Shown one piece after another: positions 1 through 10,627 of a stretch of 64,000 nt of DNA (its first letter is position 1; each line of letters opens with the position of its first letter). A model generated the notes under the pieces. That model was not told the origin of the DNA, did not search any database, and was given only the letters and a program-made list of their open reading frames with translations. The position numbers were made by a program, and so were the translations under genes. Source of the DNA: Phyllobacterium trifolii (GTDB taxonomy: Bacteria; Pseudomonadota; Alphaproteobacteria; Rhizobiales; Rhizobiaceae); NCBI RefSeq assembly GCF_014192095.1, contig NZ_JACHXN010000024.1:1-64000 (forward strand). The letters are read 5' to 3'.

Positions 1-92
1 GCCATCTGGCACCCCAGTTGAAGATCGAGAACGAAAAGGAAAAGCCCCAGACCGTCAACTACGATGAGCTGGTCAAGAGCTGGAGCAAGTAA
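1..92 (+). CDS. C-terminal end of an unidentified protein (partial)
   Basis: Only the last 29 codons are present. The frame beginning at base 3 is open to a TAA at 90-92 and encodes a polar tail ending YDELVKSWSK; the other two forward frames hit stops. A strong terminator starts 25 bases after the stop, which supports a real gene end. The tail is hydrophilic and too short to assign to a family. The gene converges on the DUF993 gene. Confidence 0.6.
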   Translation, partial: HLAPQLKIENEKEKPQTVNYDELVKSWSK

Positions 93-116
93 GTTCCACG
101 CGTTTTGGTGGGGGGA

Positions 117-145
117 GGGGTGGCGCTTCGGCGCCGCCCCTTTTT
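117..145 (+). terminator. Rho-independent terminator of the left-edge gene
   Basis: GGGGTGGCGC (117-126) pairs with GCGCCGCCCC (131-140), with one T-G wobble, around a TTCG tetraloop. Five T residues follow directly (141-145). A ten-pair GC-rich stem with a C(UUCG)G loop and a T run is a classic intrinsic terminator on the + strand. The reverse direction has no T run, so it probably does not terminate the convergent DUF993 gene. Confidence 0.88.
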
Positions 146-148
146 CGT

Positions 149-1315
149 TCATCGCAACCCGTAGACCTGCAGCAGGCTCGTCATCCGGTTCACAGCAAGC
201 TCGGGCTTGTCCAGGACGTTGGCCTGATCGGCCAGCCGGAAGATATCCGCGTAGTGGACGATGCCGCGGGCGGACTGCATGCCGGCCGGCATGGTGAAGT
301 GGCTTTGATGGCCGTTGAGCCAGGCGAGGAATACCACCCCGGCCTTGTAATATTGAGTAGGCGCTTCGAAAATCTTGCGCGACAGCGGTACGGTCGGCTC
401 GATGACGTCGCGAAAGGCATACGTTTCCCCTTTCGCAAGATGCGCCAAGGCCTTGGACGCCGAGGGCGCAACCGCATCGAAAATGCCCAGCAGCGCATGG
501 CTGTAGCGTTCGCCGTCTCCTTCGATCAGTTCGGCATAGTTGAAATCATCGCCGGTGAAGCAGAGGACACCCTCCGGCAGCCGCTTGCGCAATTCGATTT
601 CTTTGGCGTTGTCCAGCAGCGAAATCTTGATGCCTTCGACCTTGTCTTTGTTATCACTAATGATCGCGAGCACCGTCTCAAGTGCCTGTTCGAAGGAGGG
701 TGAACCCCAGTATCCCGCGAGCTGCGGGTCGAACATGTCTCCAAGCCAATGCAGGACGACCTTGTTGCCGGTCTGGCGCAGGATCTCGCCATAGACCATA
801 CGGTAGTCGTCCGCGGTACGGGCAACGCGGGCCAGCGCACGGCTCGCCATCATTACGGCACGTCCGCCTTCGGCTTCGACGAACCCGATCTGAGTCTCAT
901 AGGCATCGATCACGTCGTGGAGGCTCCTGGCGTCCTCCGGGGCCAGTTGATCGGTACCGGCGCCGCAGGCAAGATCCGCTCCGTCAACAGTTCGCGCCTC
1001 GGCCAGCGACCGGCGGATCAGTTCGCGCGCTCCTGCCCAATCAACGCCCATGCCGCGCTGTGCCGTATCCATTGCTTCGGCAATCTTGAAACCAAGCGAC
1101 CAAAGGTGATGGCGAAATGCTATGGTTGCATCCCAATCGATTGCAGGAGCGCCCCAAGGCTGAGCGTCCCGCAACGGATCGGACACCACATGAGCGGCCG
1201 CATAGGCAATCCGGTTGAATGTTGGAGGGCTTGAAGGCACGGCAATCGGAACGCCGCTCAAAACGTAATCGGCGGTAGTCTCACTTCCATTCGGCAATAG
1301 AATTTTGAGGGTCAT
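149..1315 (-). CDS. DUF993 family protein (dihydrodipicolinate synthase-like aldolase fold)
   Basis: A 388-residue protein beginning MTLKILLPNG. The frame is open further upstream, but this ATG has a GGGAG ribosome site about nine bases before it, and an upstream start would run the gene through the operator palindrome and into the LacI gene. The middle (WSLGFKIAEAMD, HWLGDMFDPQ, GIKISLLD, GVLCFTGDDFNY) matches what I know of DUF993, a family related to dihydrodipicolinate synthase (class I aldolase, TIM barrel). The lysine in GIKISL sits where the Schiff-base lysine is expected, by analogy only. The gene is divergent from the LacI regulator and shares its operators, so it probably belongs to the same regulon, perhaps as a retro-aldolase on a keto-acid intermediate. 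Family call firm, reaction unknown. Confidence 0.82.
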   Translation of the reverse strand: MTLKILLPNGSETTADYVLSGVPIAVPSSPPTFNRIAYAAAHVVSDPLRDAQPWGAPAIDWDATIAFRHHLWSLGFKIAEAMDTAQRGMGVDWAGARELIRRSLAEARTVDGADLACGAGTDQLAPEDARSLHDVIDAYETQIGFVEAEGGRAVMMASRALARVARTADDYRMVYGEILRQTGNKVVLHWLGDMFDPQLAGYWGSPSFEQALETVLAIISDNKDKVEGIKISLLDNAKEIELRKRLPEGVLCFTGDDFNYAELIEGDGERYSHALLGIFDAVAPSASKALAHLAKGETYAFRDVIEPTVPLSRKIFEAPTQYYKAGVVFLAWLNGHQSHFTMPAGMQSARGIVHYADIFRLADQANVLDKPELAVNRMTSLLQVYGLR

Positions 1316-1350
1316 TCTGCATTGCTCCCAGATCAAGCGGTCTCTTTTAA

Positions 1351-1366
1351 TTTGGAACGTTCCAAA
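1351..1366. promoter_or_regulatory. LacI-type operator O1 (DUF993 side)
   Basis: TTTGGAACGTTCCAAA is a perfect 16-base palindrome with the central CG typical of LacI/GalR operators. It lies 36 bases upstream of the DUF993 start codon. The same core recurs at 1447-1460, next to the LacI gene. The inference that the adjacent LacI protein binds it rests on symmetry, repetition and position. Confidence 0.72.
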
Positions 1367-1437
1367 AAACAAGCGGCAATTTAGTGACACCAGTAATCGA
1401 TAATATCCCATAATGACGGCTTGTCGCAATAAAACGC

Positions 1438-1467
1438 TTGACGAATTTGGAACGTTCCAATTATATG
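1438..1467 (+). promoter_or_regulatory. Predicted LacI-operon promoter with operator O2 in its spacer
   Basis: A -35-like TTGACG (1438-1443) and a weaker -10-like TATATG (1462-1467) are 18 bases apart. The spacer holds the perfect palindrome TTGGAACGTTCCAA (1447-1460), the second copy of the operator core. Binding there would block RNA polymerase, a classic autorepression layout. The centres of O1 and O2 are 95 bases apart, about nine helical turns, so a loop between the two is possible. The -10 match is only partial. Confidence 0.6.
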
Positions 1468-1487
1468 AAGGCCATGGAGGATTTTCG

Positions 1488-3523
<2,036 letters not shown>

Positions 3524-3538
3524 GAAAACGAATACAAT

Positions 3539-5140
3539 ATGAACAAGCACATTACCCCCGAAGAGGCTGCGAACCTCATTCCCGACGAAGCGATCGTTTC
3601 GGTCTCGTCTTCGAGCGGTCTCGGCTGTCCGGATCTGATGTTGAAGGCCATCGGCGCTCGCTTCGATGCGACTGGTCATCCGCGCAATCTGACGACCCTG
3701 CATCCAATCGCTGCGGGGGATATGAGCGGCATCAAGGGTGTCGATCACATCGCCAAAAAGGGCTTGCTCAAGAAGATCATCGGCGGCTCCTATCCGTCCG
3801 GCCCGTCCAGCGCCGAACCTCCACTGATCTGGCAGATGATCGGCAATGATGAGGTAGCGGCCTACAATATTCCTTCCGGCATTCTCTTCGACATGCACCG
3901 TGAAGCGGCGGCGAAGCGCCCGGGCGTTTTCACAAAGGTCGGGCTCGATACTTTTGTCGACCCGGACCGGCAGGGCTGTGCCATGAACGCTGCCGCCGCC
4001 GAGGAACCGGTCGTTCGCAAGATCGAGTTCGGCGGCGAAGAGTGGCTGTTCTTCAAGCCGATCATTCCGCAAGTCGCGATCATTCGCGCCACCACAGCTG
4101 ATGAGCGCGGCAATCTCACCTACGAACATGAAGGCGCCTATCTCGGCGGCTTCGATCAGGCGCTGGCGGTACGCAACAATGGCGGCATCGTCATTGCGCA
4201 GGTGAAACGCATCACCAAGAGCGGCTCGCTGAAGCCGCACGATGTCCGCGTGCCGGGCATCCTTGTTGACTACGTCGTCGTCGATCCCGACCAGAAGCAG
4301 ACAACGCAAACGCTCTACGATCCGGCCATCTCCGGCGAGATTTTCCATCCACTGGAAGATTTCGCGCTCCCGGATTTCAATATCCAGAAAGTCATTGCGC
4401 GCCGGGTCGCAACCGAGCTTGAAGCTGGCAGTGCCGTCAATCTGGGTTTTGGTATTTCCGCAAATGTTCCGCGCATTCTGCTTGAGGAAGGTTTGCACGG
4501 GGCGGTCACCTGGGTGATCGAGCAGGGACCTGTCGGCGGCATTCCGCTCCTTGATTTCGCGTTCGGCTGCGCTTCGAACGCGGAAGCCTTTGTCCCGTCG
4601 CCGCACCAGTTCACCTATTTCCAGGGCGCGGGTTTTGATGCCTCGCTGCTGTCGTTCCTCGAGATCGACAAGTCCGGCTCGGTCAACGTGTCGAAGCTGA
4701 GCTTCCGTCCACATGTGACCGCAGGGGCAGGCGGTTTTGTCGATATCACCGCAAGGGCGCGCAAGATCGTGTTCTCCGGCATGTTCAATGCCGGCGCGAA
4801 AGTACATGTCGAGGATGGTAAGCTCGTCATCGAGAAGGAAGGCAAGCTGAAGAAGCTTGTCACGCAAGTCGAGCACGTCACTTTCTCCGGCCGTCGCGCC
4901 GTCGAGCAAGGTCAGGACATCACCTATGTCACGGAACGTTGCGTCATGGTCCTGAGGCCGGAGGGCGTGGTCCTGACCGAAATCGCGCCAGGCGTGAACC
5001 TCCAGACCCACATTCTCGATCAGTCAGAATTTCCACTGGTTGTTGCCCGCGACCTCAAGCTGATGGACGCGCATCTGTTCGTGCCGGAGCCTTTTGGCCT
5101 GAAATTGCCGCAGAAACCGCAAAGGACGCTCCATGGCTGA
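3539..5140 (+). CDS. Family I CoA-transferase (acetate/propionate CoA-transferase, YdiF-like)
   Basis: A 533-residue single-chain CoA-transferase with both halves fused, the usual length for the YdiF/propionate CoA-transferase group. The N-terminal half carries DEAIVSVSSSSGLGCP. The C-terminal half carries GSAVNLGFGISANVP and VIEQGPVGGIP, where E328 in the E-x-G motif is the expected glutamate that forms the glutamyl-CoA thioester. It would activate a short carboxylic acid by moving CoA from an acyl-CoA donor. Its stop overlaps the following enoyl-CoA hydratase, so an acid made from the imported substrate may be activated and then hydrated. The acid is unknown. Confidence 0.9.
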   Translation: MNKHITPEEAANLIPDEAIVSVSSSSGLGCPDLMLKAIGARFDATGHPRNLTTLHPIAAGDMSGIKGVDHIAKKGLLKKIIGGSYPSGPSSAEPPLIWQMIGNDEVAAYNIPSGILFDMHREAAAKRPGVFTKVGLDTFVDPDRQGCAMNAAAAEEPVVRKIEFGGEEWLFFKPIIPQVAIIRATTADERGNLTYEHEGAYLGGFDQALAVRNNGGIVIAQVKRITKSGSLKPHDVRVPGILVDYVVVDPDQKQTTQTLYDPAISGEIFHPLEDFALPDFNIQKVIARRVATELEAGSAVNLGFGISANVPRILLEEGLHGAVTWVIEQGPVGGIPLLDFAFGCASNAEAFVPSPHQFTYFQGAGFDASLLSFLEIDKSGSVNVSKLSFRPHVTAGAGGFVDITARARKIVFSGMFNAGAKVHVEDGKLVIEKEGKLKKLVTQVEHVTFSGRRAVEQGQDITYVTERCVMVLRPEGVVLTEIAPGVNLQTHILDQSEFPLVVARDLKLMDAHLFVPEPFGLKLPQKPQRTLHG

Positions 5141-5912
5141 TCCGCGCATCGACATCGCCTTCGCAGGTCCTATCGCCACGATTACCGTGTCGCGGCCGGA
5201 AAAGCTCAATGCCTTCGATCTCGACATGTTGAAGGACTTGAGCGCCGCTTGCGATGCAGTGGAGGCCAACGCGCAAGTGCGGGTTGCGATCCTCACCGGC
5301 GCCGGCAAGGCATTTTCTGCAGGCGGCGATATCAAGGCTTGGGCAGCGATGACGCCGAATGAGTTCGGCCATGCCTGGGTGCGTTTCGGCCACCGCGTCT
5401 TCGAACGGCTGGCGACGCTCCGTGTACCGCTGATCGCAGCCCTTAACGGCCATGCGCTGGGCGGCGGCCTCGAATTGGCTGCTGCTGCGGATATCCGTAT
5501 CGCTGAAACACAGATCAAGCTTGGGCTGCCGGAAACCGGTCTTGGCATGGTGCCGGGCTGGTCCGGTACACAGCGGCTGGTCCGGCGTTTTGGCGCGCAA
5601 GTGGTTCGCCGCATGACCCTTGGCGGCGAGATTTTCACCGCCGGCGAAGCACAGGTGCTCGGCCTCGTCGACCATGTGGTCGAAACCGGTACCGCGGTTT
5701 CCACGGCGCAAGTCTATGCGGAACGCATCGCCAAGCGCGGCCCGGCTGCCGTGGAGGTGGCAAAACTGATGATCGCTTCAGCCAATGGCGAAGACAATGG
5801 AACGGCGGTCGAGGCGCTTGGCTCGATCCTCGTCGCAAAAACTGCGGACCTCAAGGAAGGTGTTTCGGCCTTTGCTGAAAAGCGTGAGCCTGTGTTCAAG
5901 GGAGAATGGTAA
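5133..5912 (+). CDS. Enoyl-CoA hydratase/isomerase (crotonase) family protein
   Basis: A 259-residue crotonase-fold protein that overlaps the CoA-transferase by eight bases. The oxyanion-hole segments are visible: GKAFSAGGDIKAW (about residues 55-67) and ALNGHALGGGLELAAAADIRIA (about 105-126). The following LGLPETGLGMVPGWSGTQRL segment carries a glutamate at the position of one catalytic glutamate of hydratases. It would add water to, or isomerise, an enoyl-CoA made after CoA transfer. The family covers hydratases, isomerases, decarboxylases and hydrolases, so the exact reaction is open. Confidence 0.9.
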   Translation: MADPRIDIAFAGPIATITVSRPEKLNAFDLDMLKDLSAACDAVEANAQVRVAILTGAGKAFSAGGDIKAWAAMTPNEFGHAWVRFGHRVFERLATLRVPLIAALNGHALGGGLELAAAADIRIAETQIKLGLPETGLGMVPGWSGTQRLVRRFGAQVVRRMTLGGEIFTAGEAQVLGLVDHVVETGTAVSTAQVYAERIAKRGPAAVEVAKLMIASANGEDNGTAVEALGSILVAKTADLKEGVSAFAEKREPVFKGEW

Positions 5913-7420
5913 TGACAGTTCTGGTACGGCCTCAGGCACTCGACAATTTCAAGGTGCGCGAATTCCAGATGCTGATCGACGGCCGATGGACCGACGGTGC
6001 GGAAGGCGGAGTCATCGAGCGCAAGAGCCCCGGTCATGGCGTTGTCGTTTCACGCTACCAGGCAGGAACCAAAGCCGATGCCGAGCGCGCCATTGCTGCC
6101 GCACGCCACGCGTTCGACAATGGGCCGTGGTCGCGCATGACCGGCGCGGAGCGTTCGAATATCATCCTCAAAGCCGCCGATCTCATCGCAGCGCGCTCCG
6201 ACGAACTTGCCTATCTTGACTGTATCGAATCCGGCAAACCAATCAGCCAGGCCAAGGCCGAACTCGGTGGCGCCGTCGATATCTGGCGCTACGCGGCTGC
6301 ACTTGGCCGCGACTTGCATGGCGAAAGCTATAACACGCTTGGAGATGCAACACTGGGTGTCGTCCTGCGCGAGGCGATCGGTGTCGTTTCGATCATAACG
6401 CCCTGGAATTTCCCGTTGCTTATCGTAAGCCAGAAGTTACCCTTCGCACTCGCCGCCGGGTGCACAGCCGTGGTGAAACCATCTGAGCTGACATCCGGCT
6501 CGACGCTGGTGCTCGGCGAAATCCTCATGGAAGCCGGCGTTCCGGCTGGCGTGGTCAATATTGTCGTCGGAACGGGCGCCGAAGTTGGTGCGCCGATGAC
6601 CACGCACCCGGATGTCGACATGGTCTCGTTCACGGGCTCGACCCTTGTCGGCAAGCTGACCATGGCAAATGCCGCCCAGACCCTGAAAAAGGTCTCGCTC
6701 GAACTCGGCGGCAAGAACCCGCAGATCGTGTTTCCAGATGCCAATCTCGACGATTTCATCGATGCGGCGGTGTTCGGCGCCTATTTTAACGCAGGCGAAT
6801 GCTGCAATGCCGGATCCCGCCTGATCGTTCACCGCGATATTGCCGATGAAGTCGAACAGCGCGTCGCGGCGCTTTCCGCCAACGTCAGGGTTGGCGATCC
6901 ACTCGATCCGCGCACCAAGGTTGGCGCGATCATCACGCCGGAGCACCTCGCCAAGGTCGGCGCCTATGTCCGCAACGCCGCTTCCGCGGGAGCGAATGTC
7001 AGCCACGGCGGTGAAGCGCTCGATCTCGGCATGGGACAATTCATGGCACCGACGATCCTTTCGGCAGTCCAGCCGGAGATGGCCGTGGCGCGGGAAGAGG
7101 TATTCGGACCGGTACTGTCTGTGCTAACATTCGACACGCTGGAGGACGCTGTCCGTATCGCGAATTCCATCGATTATGGACTGTCCGCTGGCGTCTGGAG
7201 CCGCGACTTCGATACCTGCATGACAATCGGCCGTCAGGTACGTGCTGGAACTATCTGGATGAACACCTTCATGGACGGTGCGTCGGAACTGCCTTTCGGC
7301 GGATACAAGCAATCCGGGCTCGGCCGTGAACTCGGCAGGCACGCGGTCGAGGACTATACGGAAACCAAAACTTTGAACATGCACATGGGTAGGCGGAAAG
7401 TAGTATGGTCAGGAGATTAA
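5912..7420 (+). CDS. NAD(P)-dependent aldehyde dehydrogenase
   Basis: A 502-residue ALDH. The ATG at 5912 forms a TAATG junction with the hydratase stop and has GGGAG at a proper distance; an ATG two codons earlier is too close to that site. The ALDH core is complete: PWNFPLLI, FTGSTLVGK, LELGGKNPQ with general base E264, and NAGECCNAGSR with nucleophile C298; the C-terminal PFGGYKQSGLGRELG is also present. It oxidises an aldehyde to an acid, which the CoA-transferase upstream could activate. The substrate is not evident. It is the last gene before a 107-base gap and the transporter genes. Confidence 0.92.
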   Translation: MTVLVRPQALDNFKVREFQMLIDGRWTDGAEGGVIERKSPGHGVVVSRYQAGTKADAERAIAAARHAFDNGPWSRMTGAERSNIILKAADLIAARSDELAYLDCIESGKPISQAKAELGGAVDIWRYAAALGRDLHGESYNTLGDATLGVVLREAIGVVSIITPWNFPLLIVSQKLPFALAAGCTAVVKPSELTSGSTLVLGEILMEAGVPAGVVNIVVGTGAEVGAPMTTHPDVDMVSFTGSTLVGKLTMANAAQTLKKVSLELGGKNPQIVFPDANLDDFIDAAVFGAYFNAGECCNAGSRLIVHRDIADEVEQRVAALSANVRVGDPLDPRTKVGAIITPEHLAKVGAYVRNAASAGANVSHGGEALDLGMGQFMAPTILSAVQPEMAVAREEVFGPVLSVLTFDTLEDAVRIANSIDYGLSAGVWSRDFDTCMTIGRQVRAGTIWMNTFMDGASELPFGGYKQSGLGRELGRHAVEDYTETKTLNMHMGRRKVVWSGD

Positions 7421-7527
7421 ATCGATTGTAATAGCCTTTCTGCCTATTGTATGAATGCCCCAGACCTAAGGGCACCTTCGGTCGGACATGTTAGATTTTA
7501 TCTCTTTTTTCTCGTGGGAGGACTGTT

Positions 7528-8775
7528 ATGAAAAAGCTGATGAATACTGTTGCCGCTGCAGCAATGCTGCTCGGTACAGCAACGATGGCCCGTGCGGCCG
7601 AAAACGTCGAGGTCCTGCATTGGTGGACCTCCGGCGGTGAAGCGACGGCGCTGGAAGTGCTCAAGAAGGATCTGGAATCCAAGGGCATCACCTGGTCCGA
7701 CATGCCGGTTTCCGGTGGTGGCGGTACGGAAGCGATGACCGTTCTGCGTGCCCGTGTTACCGCCGGTAATCCGCCGACGGCCGTACAGATGCTCGGTTTC
7801 GACATCACCGACTGGGCGAAACAGGGTGCTCTCGGCAACCTCGATGAAGTCGCTGCCAAGGAAAAATGGGATGACGTGATCCCGACCGCCTTGCAGAAGT
7901 TCTCGAAATATGACGGCCACTGGATCGCTGCACCGGTCAACGTGCATTCGACCAACTGGATCTGGATCAACAAGGCGGCCCTCGACAAGGCTGGTGGCAA
8001 GGAGCCTGCGAATTGGGATGAGCTGATCGCTCTTCTCGACAACTTCAAGGCGCAGGGCATCACTCCCATCGCCCATGGTGGCGTGCCGTGGCAGGACGCA
8101 ACGATCTTTGATGCTGTCGTCCTTTCTCTCGGCAACGACTTCTACAAGTCGGCGTTCATCGACCTTGATCCCGCTGCCCTTGGCAGCGACAAGATGAAGG
8201 AAGCCTTCGACCGCATGACCAAGCTGCGTACCTATGTGGATGACAACTTCTCCGGTCGCGACTGGAATCTTGCTTCCGCAATGGTCATCGAAAACAAGGC
8301 AGGTCTGCAGTTCATGGGCGACTGGGCCAAGGGCGAATTCATCAAGGCTGGCAAAGTACCAGGCAAGGATTTCGTCTGCATGCGCTTCCCGGGTACTCAG
8401 GGTTCGGTAACGTTCAACTCCGACCAGTTCGCCATGTTCAAGGTCAGTGAAGCACAGCTCAAGCCGCAGCTCGTCATGGCATCGGCCATCGAAAGCCCGA
8501 CCTTCCAGTCGGCGTTCAATGTCGTAAAGGGTTCTGCTCCCGCTCGTACGGACGTTCCGGACACGGCTTTTGACGATTGCGGCAAGAAGGCCATCAAGGA
8601 TCTTGCTGAAGCCAACAAGGCTGGCACGCTCTTTGGATCCATGGCCCATGGTCATGCCAATCCGGCAGCAGTCAAGAACGCGATCTACGACGTTGTGACC
8701 CGTGAATTCAACGGCGATCTGACGTCGGAAGAAGCAGTCAAGGAACTCGTTGCCGCTGTTGCTGCTGCGAAATAA
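7528..8775 (+). CDS. ABC transporter sugar-binding protein (family 1)
   Basis: A 415-residue periplasmic binding protein with a signal peptide ([16 protein letters not shown], cleavage after ARA). GGAGG lies six bases before the ATG. The mature protein starts [18 protein letters not shown] and contains typical family 1 landmarks ([56 protein letters not shown]). It resembles glucose/mannose-type binding proteins of proteobacteria. It heads a complete transporter (two permeases, one ATPase) that follows the catabolic genes, with a hairpin after it. It may be transcribed by read-through from the LacI promoter or from its own promoter in the 107-base gap before it. Confidence 0.92.
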   Translation: MKKLMNTVAAAAMLLGTATMARAAENVEVLHWWTSGGEATALEVLKKDLESKGITWSDMPVSGGGGTEAMTVLRARVTAGNPPTAVQMLGFDITDWAKQGALGNLDEVAAKEKWDDVIPTALQKFSKYDGHWIAAPVNVHSTNWIWINKAALDKAGGKEPANWDELIALLDNFKAQGITPIAHGGVPWQDATIFDAVVLSLGNDFYKSAFIDLDPAALGSDKMKEAFDRMTKLRTYVDDNFSGRDWNLASAMVIENKAGLQFMGDWAKGEFIKAGKVPGKDFVCMRFPGTQGSVTFNSDQFAMFKVSEAQLKPQLVMASAIESPTFQSAFNVVKGSAPARTDVPDTAFDDCGKKAIKDLAEANKAGTLFGSMAHGHANPAAVKNAIYDVVTREFNGDLTSEEAVKELVAAVAAAK

Positions 8776-8786
8776 GTCACGTGTTT

Positions 8787-8814
8787 CTGTCCGGGGCCAT
8801 ATCGCCCCGGACAG
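8787..8814 (+). promoter_or_regulatory. Intercistronic hairpin after the sugar-binding protein gene
   Basis: CTGTCCGGGGC (8787-8797) pairs perfectly with GCCCCGGACAG (8804-8814) around a six-base loop. No T run follows, so it is not a strong terminator. Such structures after a binding-protein gene are known to stabilise the upstream mRNA and give more binding protein than permease. The glycerone-kinase ABC operon has an analogous hairpin at 49487-49517. Confidence 0.72.
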
Positions 8815-8866
8815 GTTCCCGCGATGCTTCGCGGCAATATAAGATTACACATCGAGGGGTGAGGCT

Positions 8867-9745
8867 ATGGATACCCGCAGCCGCATACAGGACCTGATAC
8901 CGAAACTGGTATTGGGACCGAGTTTTTTGATCGTCCTGATTTTCGTCTACGGCTTCATCGCCTATACCGGCATCCTGTCTTTCACCGATAGCAAGATGCT
9001 GCCATCCTACGGCTTTGTCGGGTTTGATAACTACCGTAGGCTCTGGGCGCTGCCGCATTGGTGGCGCGCGATCACCAATCTCGGTATTTTCGCCTCGCTC
9101 TACATTATCATCTGCACAGTGATTGGCCTCGGTCTTGCCATCCTGCTCGACCAGAAGATCCGTATCGAAGGCCTCCTGCGCCCGATTTATCTCTACCCGA
9201 TGGCACTTTCCTTCATCGTCACCGGTGTTGCGTGGAAGTGGTTTCTTGATCCGGGCATCGGTCTTGAAAATACCATGCACCAATGGGGCTGGGAAAGTTT
9301 TCACTTCAACTGGATCAAGGACTCCAAAATGGCGATCTATACGGTGGTCATTGCCGCCGTCTGGCAATCCTCCGGCTTCGTCATGGCAATGTTCCTTGCG
9401 GGTCTGCGCGGTGTCGACAATGAAATCATCAAGGCGGCGCAAATCGACGGCGCTTCGACCGGCACGATCTATCGCCGCATCATCATTCCGCTGATGCGCC
9501 CGGTCTTCCTCTCGGCCTTCGTCGTGCTCGCCCACCTTGCCATCAAGGCTTATGATCTTGTCATCGCCCTCACCGGCGGCGGACCGGGCCAGGCCACCGA
9601 ATTGCCCGCGACCTTCATGTATTCCTATACTTTCACCCGCAATTCCATGGGCATCGGCGCGTCTTCAGCCATCATCATGCTGATCATGATCTTCTCGATC
9701 ATCGTTCCCTATCTCTACTCAGAAATCAGAGGGGGCAGCAAATGA
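8867..9745 (+). CDS. Sugar ABC transporter permease (first subunit)
   Basis: A 292-residue inner-membrane permease with six predicted membrane segments, starting MDTRSRIQDLIPKLVLGPSF. The cytoplasmic EAA loop that docks the ATPase is visible as EIIKAAQIDGASTGTIYRRIIIPLMRP (about residues 186-212). GAGG lies before the ATG. Its last four bases overlap the second permease, the usual coupling for heterodimeric MalF/MalG-type permeases. Confidence 0.93.
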   Translation: MDTRSRIQDLIPKLVLGPSFLIVLIFVYGFIAYTGILSFTDSKMLPSYGFVGFDNYRRLWALPHWWRAITNLGIFASLYIIICTVIGLGLAILLDQKIRIEGLLRPIYLYPMALSFIVTGVAWKWFLDPGIGLENTMHQWGWESFHFNWIKDSKMAIYTVVIAAVWQSSGFVMAMFLAGLRGVDNEIIKAAQIDGASTGTIYRRIIIPLMRPVFLSAFVVLAHLAIKAYDLVIALTGGGPGQATELPATFMYSYTFTRNSMGIGASSAIIMLIMIFSIIVPYLYSEIRGGSK

Positions 9746-10623
9746 GTGCCCAGAGCCCGGATAATGCTATCTCCGGTGGCAAGCTGACACGCGTTCTCAT
9801 CTACGCGGCGCTGTTTCTTTTCGCCTTCTATTACCTGCTGCCGCTCTACGTCATGCTGGTCAATTCGCTGAAACCGCTGGAAGAAATCCGCCAAGGCGGC
9901 ATGCTGTCGCCTCCACGCGAATGGACAATTCAACCTTGGCTCACAGCCTGGTCCACAGCACAGATCGGCGTGCAGCCGACAGGCCTCAGGCCCTATTTCA
10001 TCAATTCAATCCTCATGGTTGTGCCCGCGGTCGCCATCTCCACGGTTGTCGGTGCGCTCAATGGATATGTCTTGACCAAATGGAAGTTCCGCGGCTCCAA
10101 TCTGATGTTCGGCATGCTGCTGCTCGGCTGTTTCATTCCGTTCCAGATCGTGCTCATTCCCATGGCGCGCATGCTCGGGTTGCTCGGCATGGCTGGGACG
10201 ATCCAGGGCCTGATCCTCGTCCATATCGTCTATGGCCTTGGCTTCACCACGCTCTACTTCCGCAACTATTATGAGGCGTTTCCGACCGAACTCGTCCGCG
10301 CAGCGCAGATCGACGGCGCGAGCTTCTTCCAGATATTCCGCCGCATTCTATTGCCCTCATCGGGGCCGATCATCGTCGTGTCCGTCATTTGGCAGTTCAC
10401 CAATATCTGGAACGACTTCCTGTTCGGTGCCTCCTTCTCCGGTTTCTCAAGCACGCCCATGACGGTTGCGCTCAACAATCTCGTCAATTCGTCGACAGGT
10501 GTGAAGGAATACAACGTGCATTTCGCTGGCGCCATTCTCGCGGCGCTGCCAACTCTCATCGTCTACATCGTTTCCGGACGCTATTTCGTCCGCGGCCTCA
10601 TGTCCGGTGCCGTGAAGGGATAA
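9742..10623 (+). CDS. Sugar ABC transporter permease (second subunit)
   Basis: A 293-residue MalG-type permease. Six hydrophobic segments and an EAA loop (ELVRAAQIDGASFFQIFRRILLP, about residues 183-205) are present. It overlaps the first permease by four bases (ATGA) and lies four bases from the ATPase. Together the two permeases form the membrane channel for the substrate captured by the binding protein at 7528. Confidence 0.93.
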   Translation: MSAQSPDNAISGGKLTRVLIYAALFLFAFYYLLPLYVMLVNSLKPLEEIRQGGMLSPPREWTIQPWLTAWSTAQIGVQPTGLRPYFINSILMVVPAVAISTVVGALNGYVLTKWKFRGSNLMFGMLLLGCFIPFQIVLIPMARMLGLLGMAGTIQGLILVHIVYGLGFTTLYFRNYYEAFPTELVRAAQIDGASFFQIFRRILLPSSGPIIVVSVIWQFTNIWNDFLFGASFSGFSSTPMTVALNNLVNSSTGVKEYNVHFAGAILAALPTLIVYIVSGRYFVRGLMSGAVKG

Positions 10624-10627
10624 ATCA

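Noticed and set aside
1413-1487. Upstream ATG extension of the LacI gene
   Set aside because: It would place the operator and predicted promoter inside the coding region and add 25 residues ahead of the HTH; the TTG at 1488 has a proper GGAGG.
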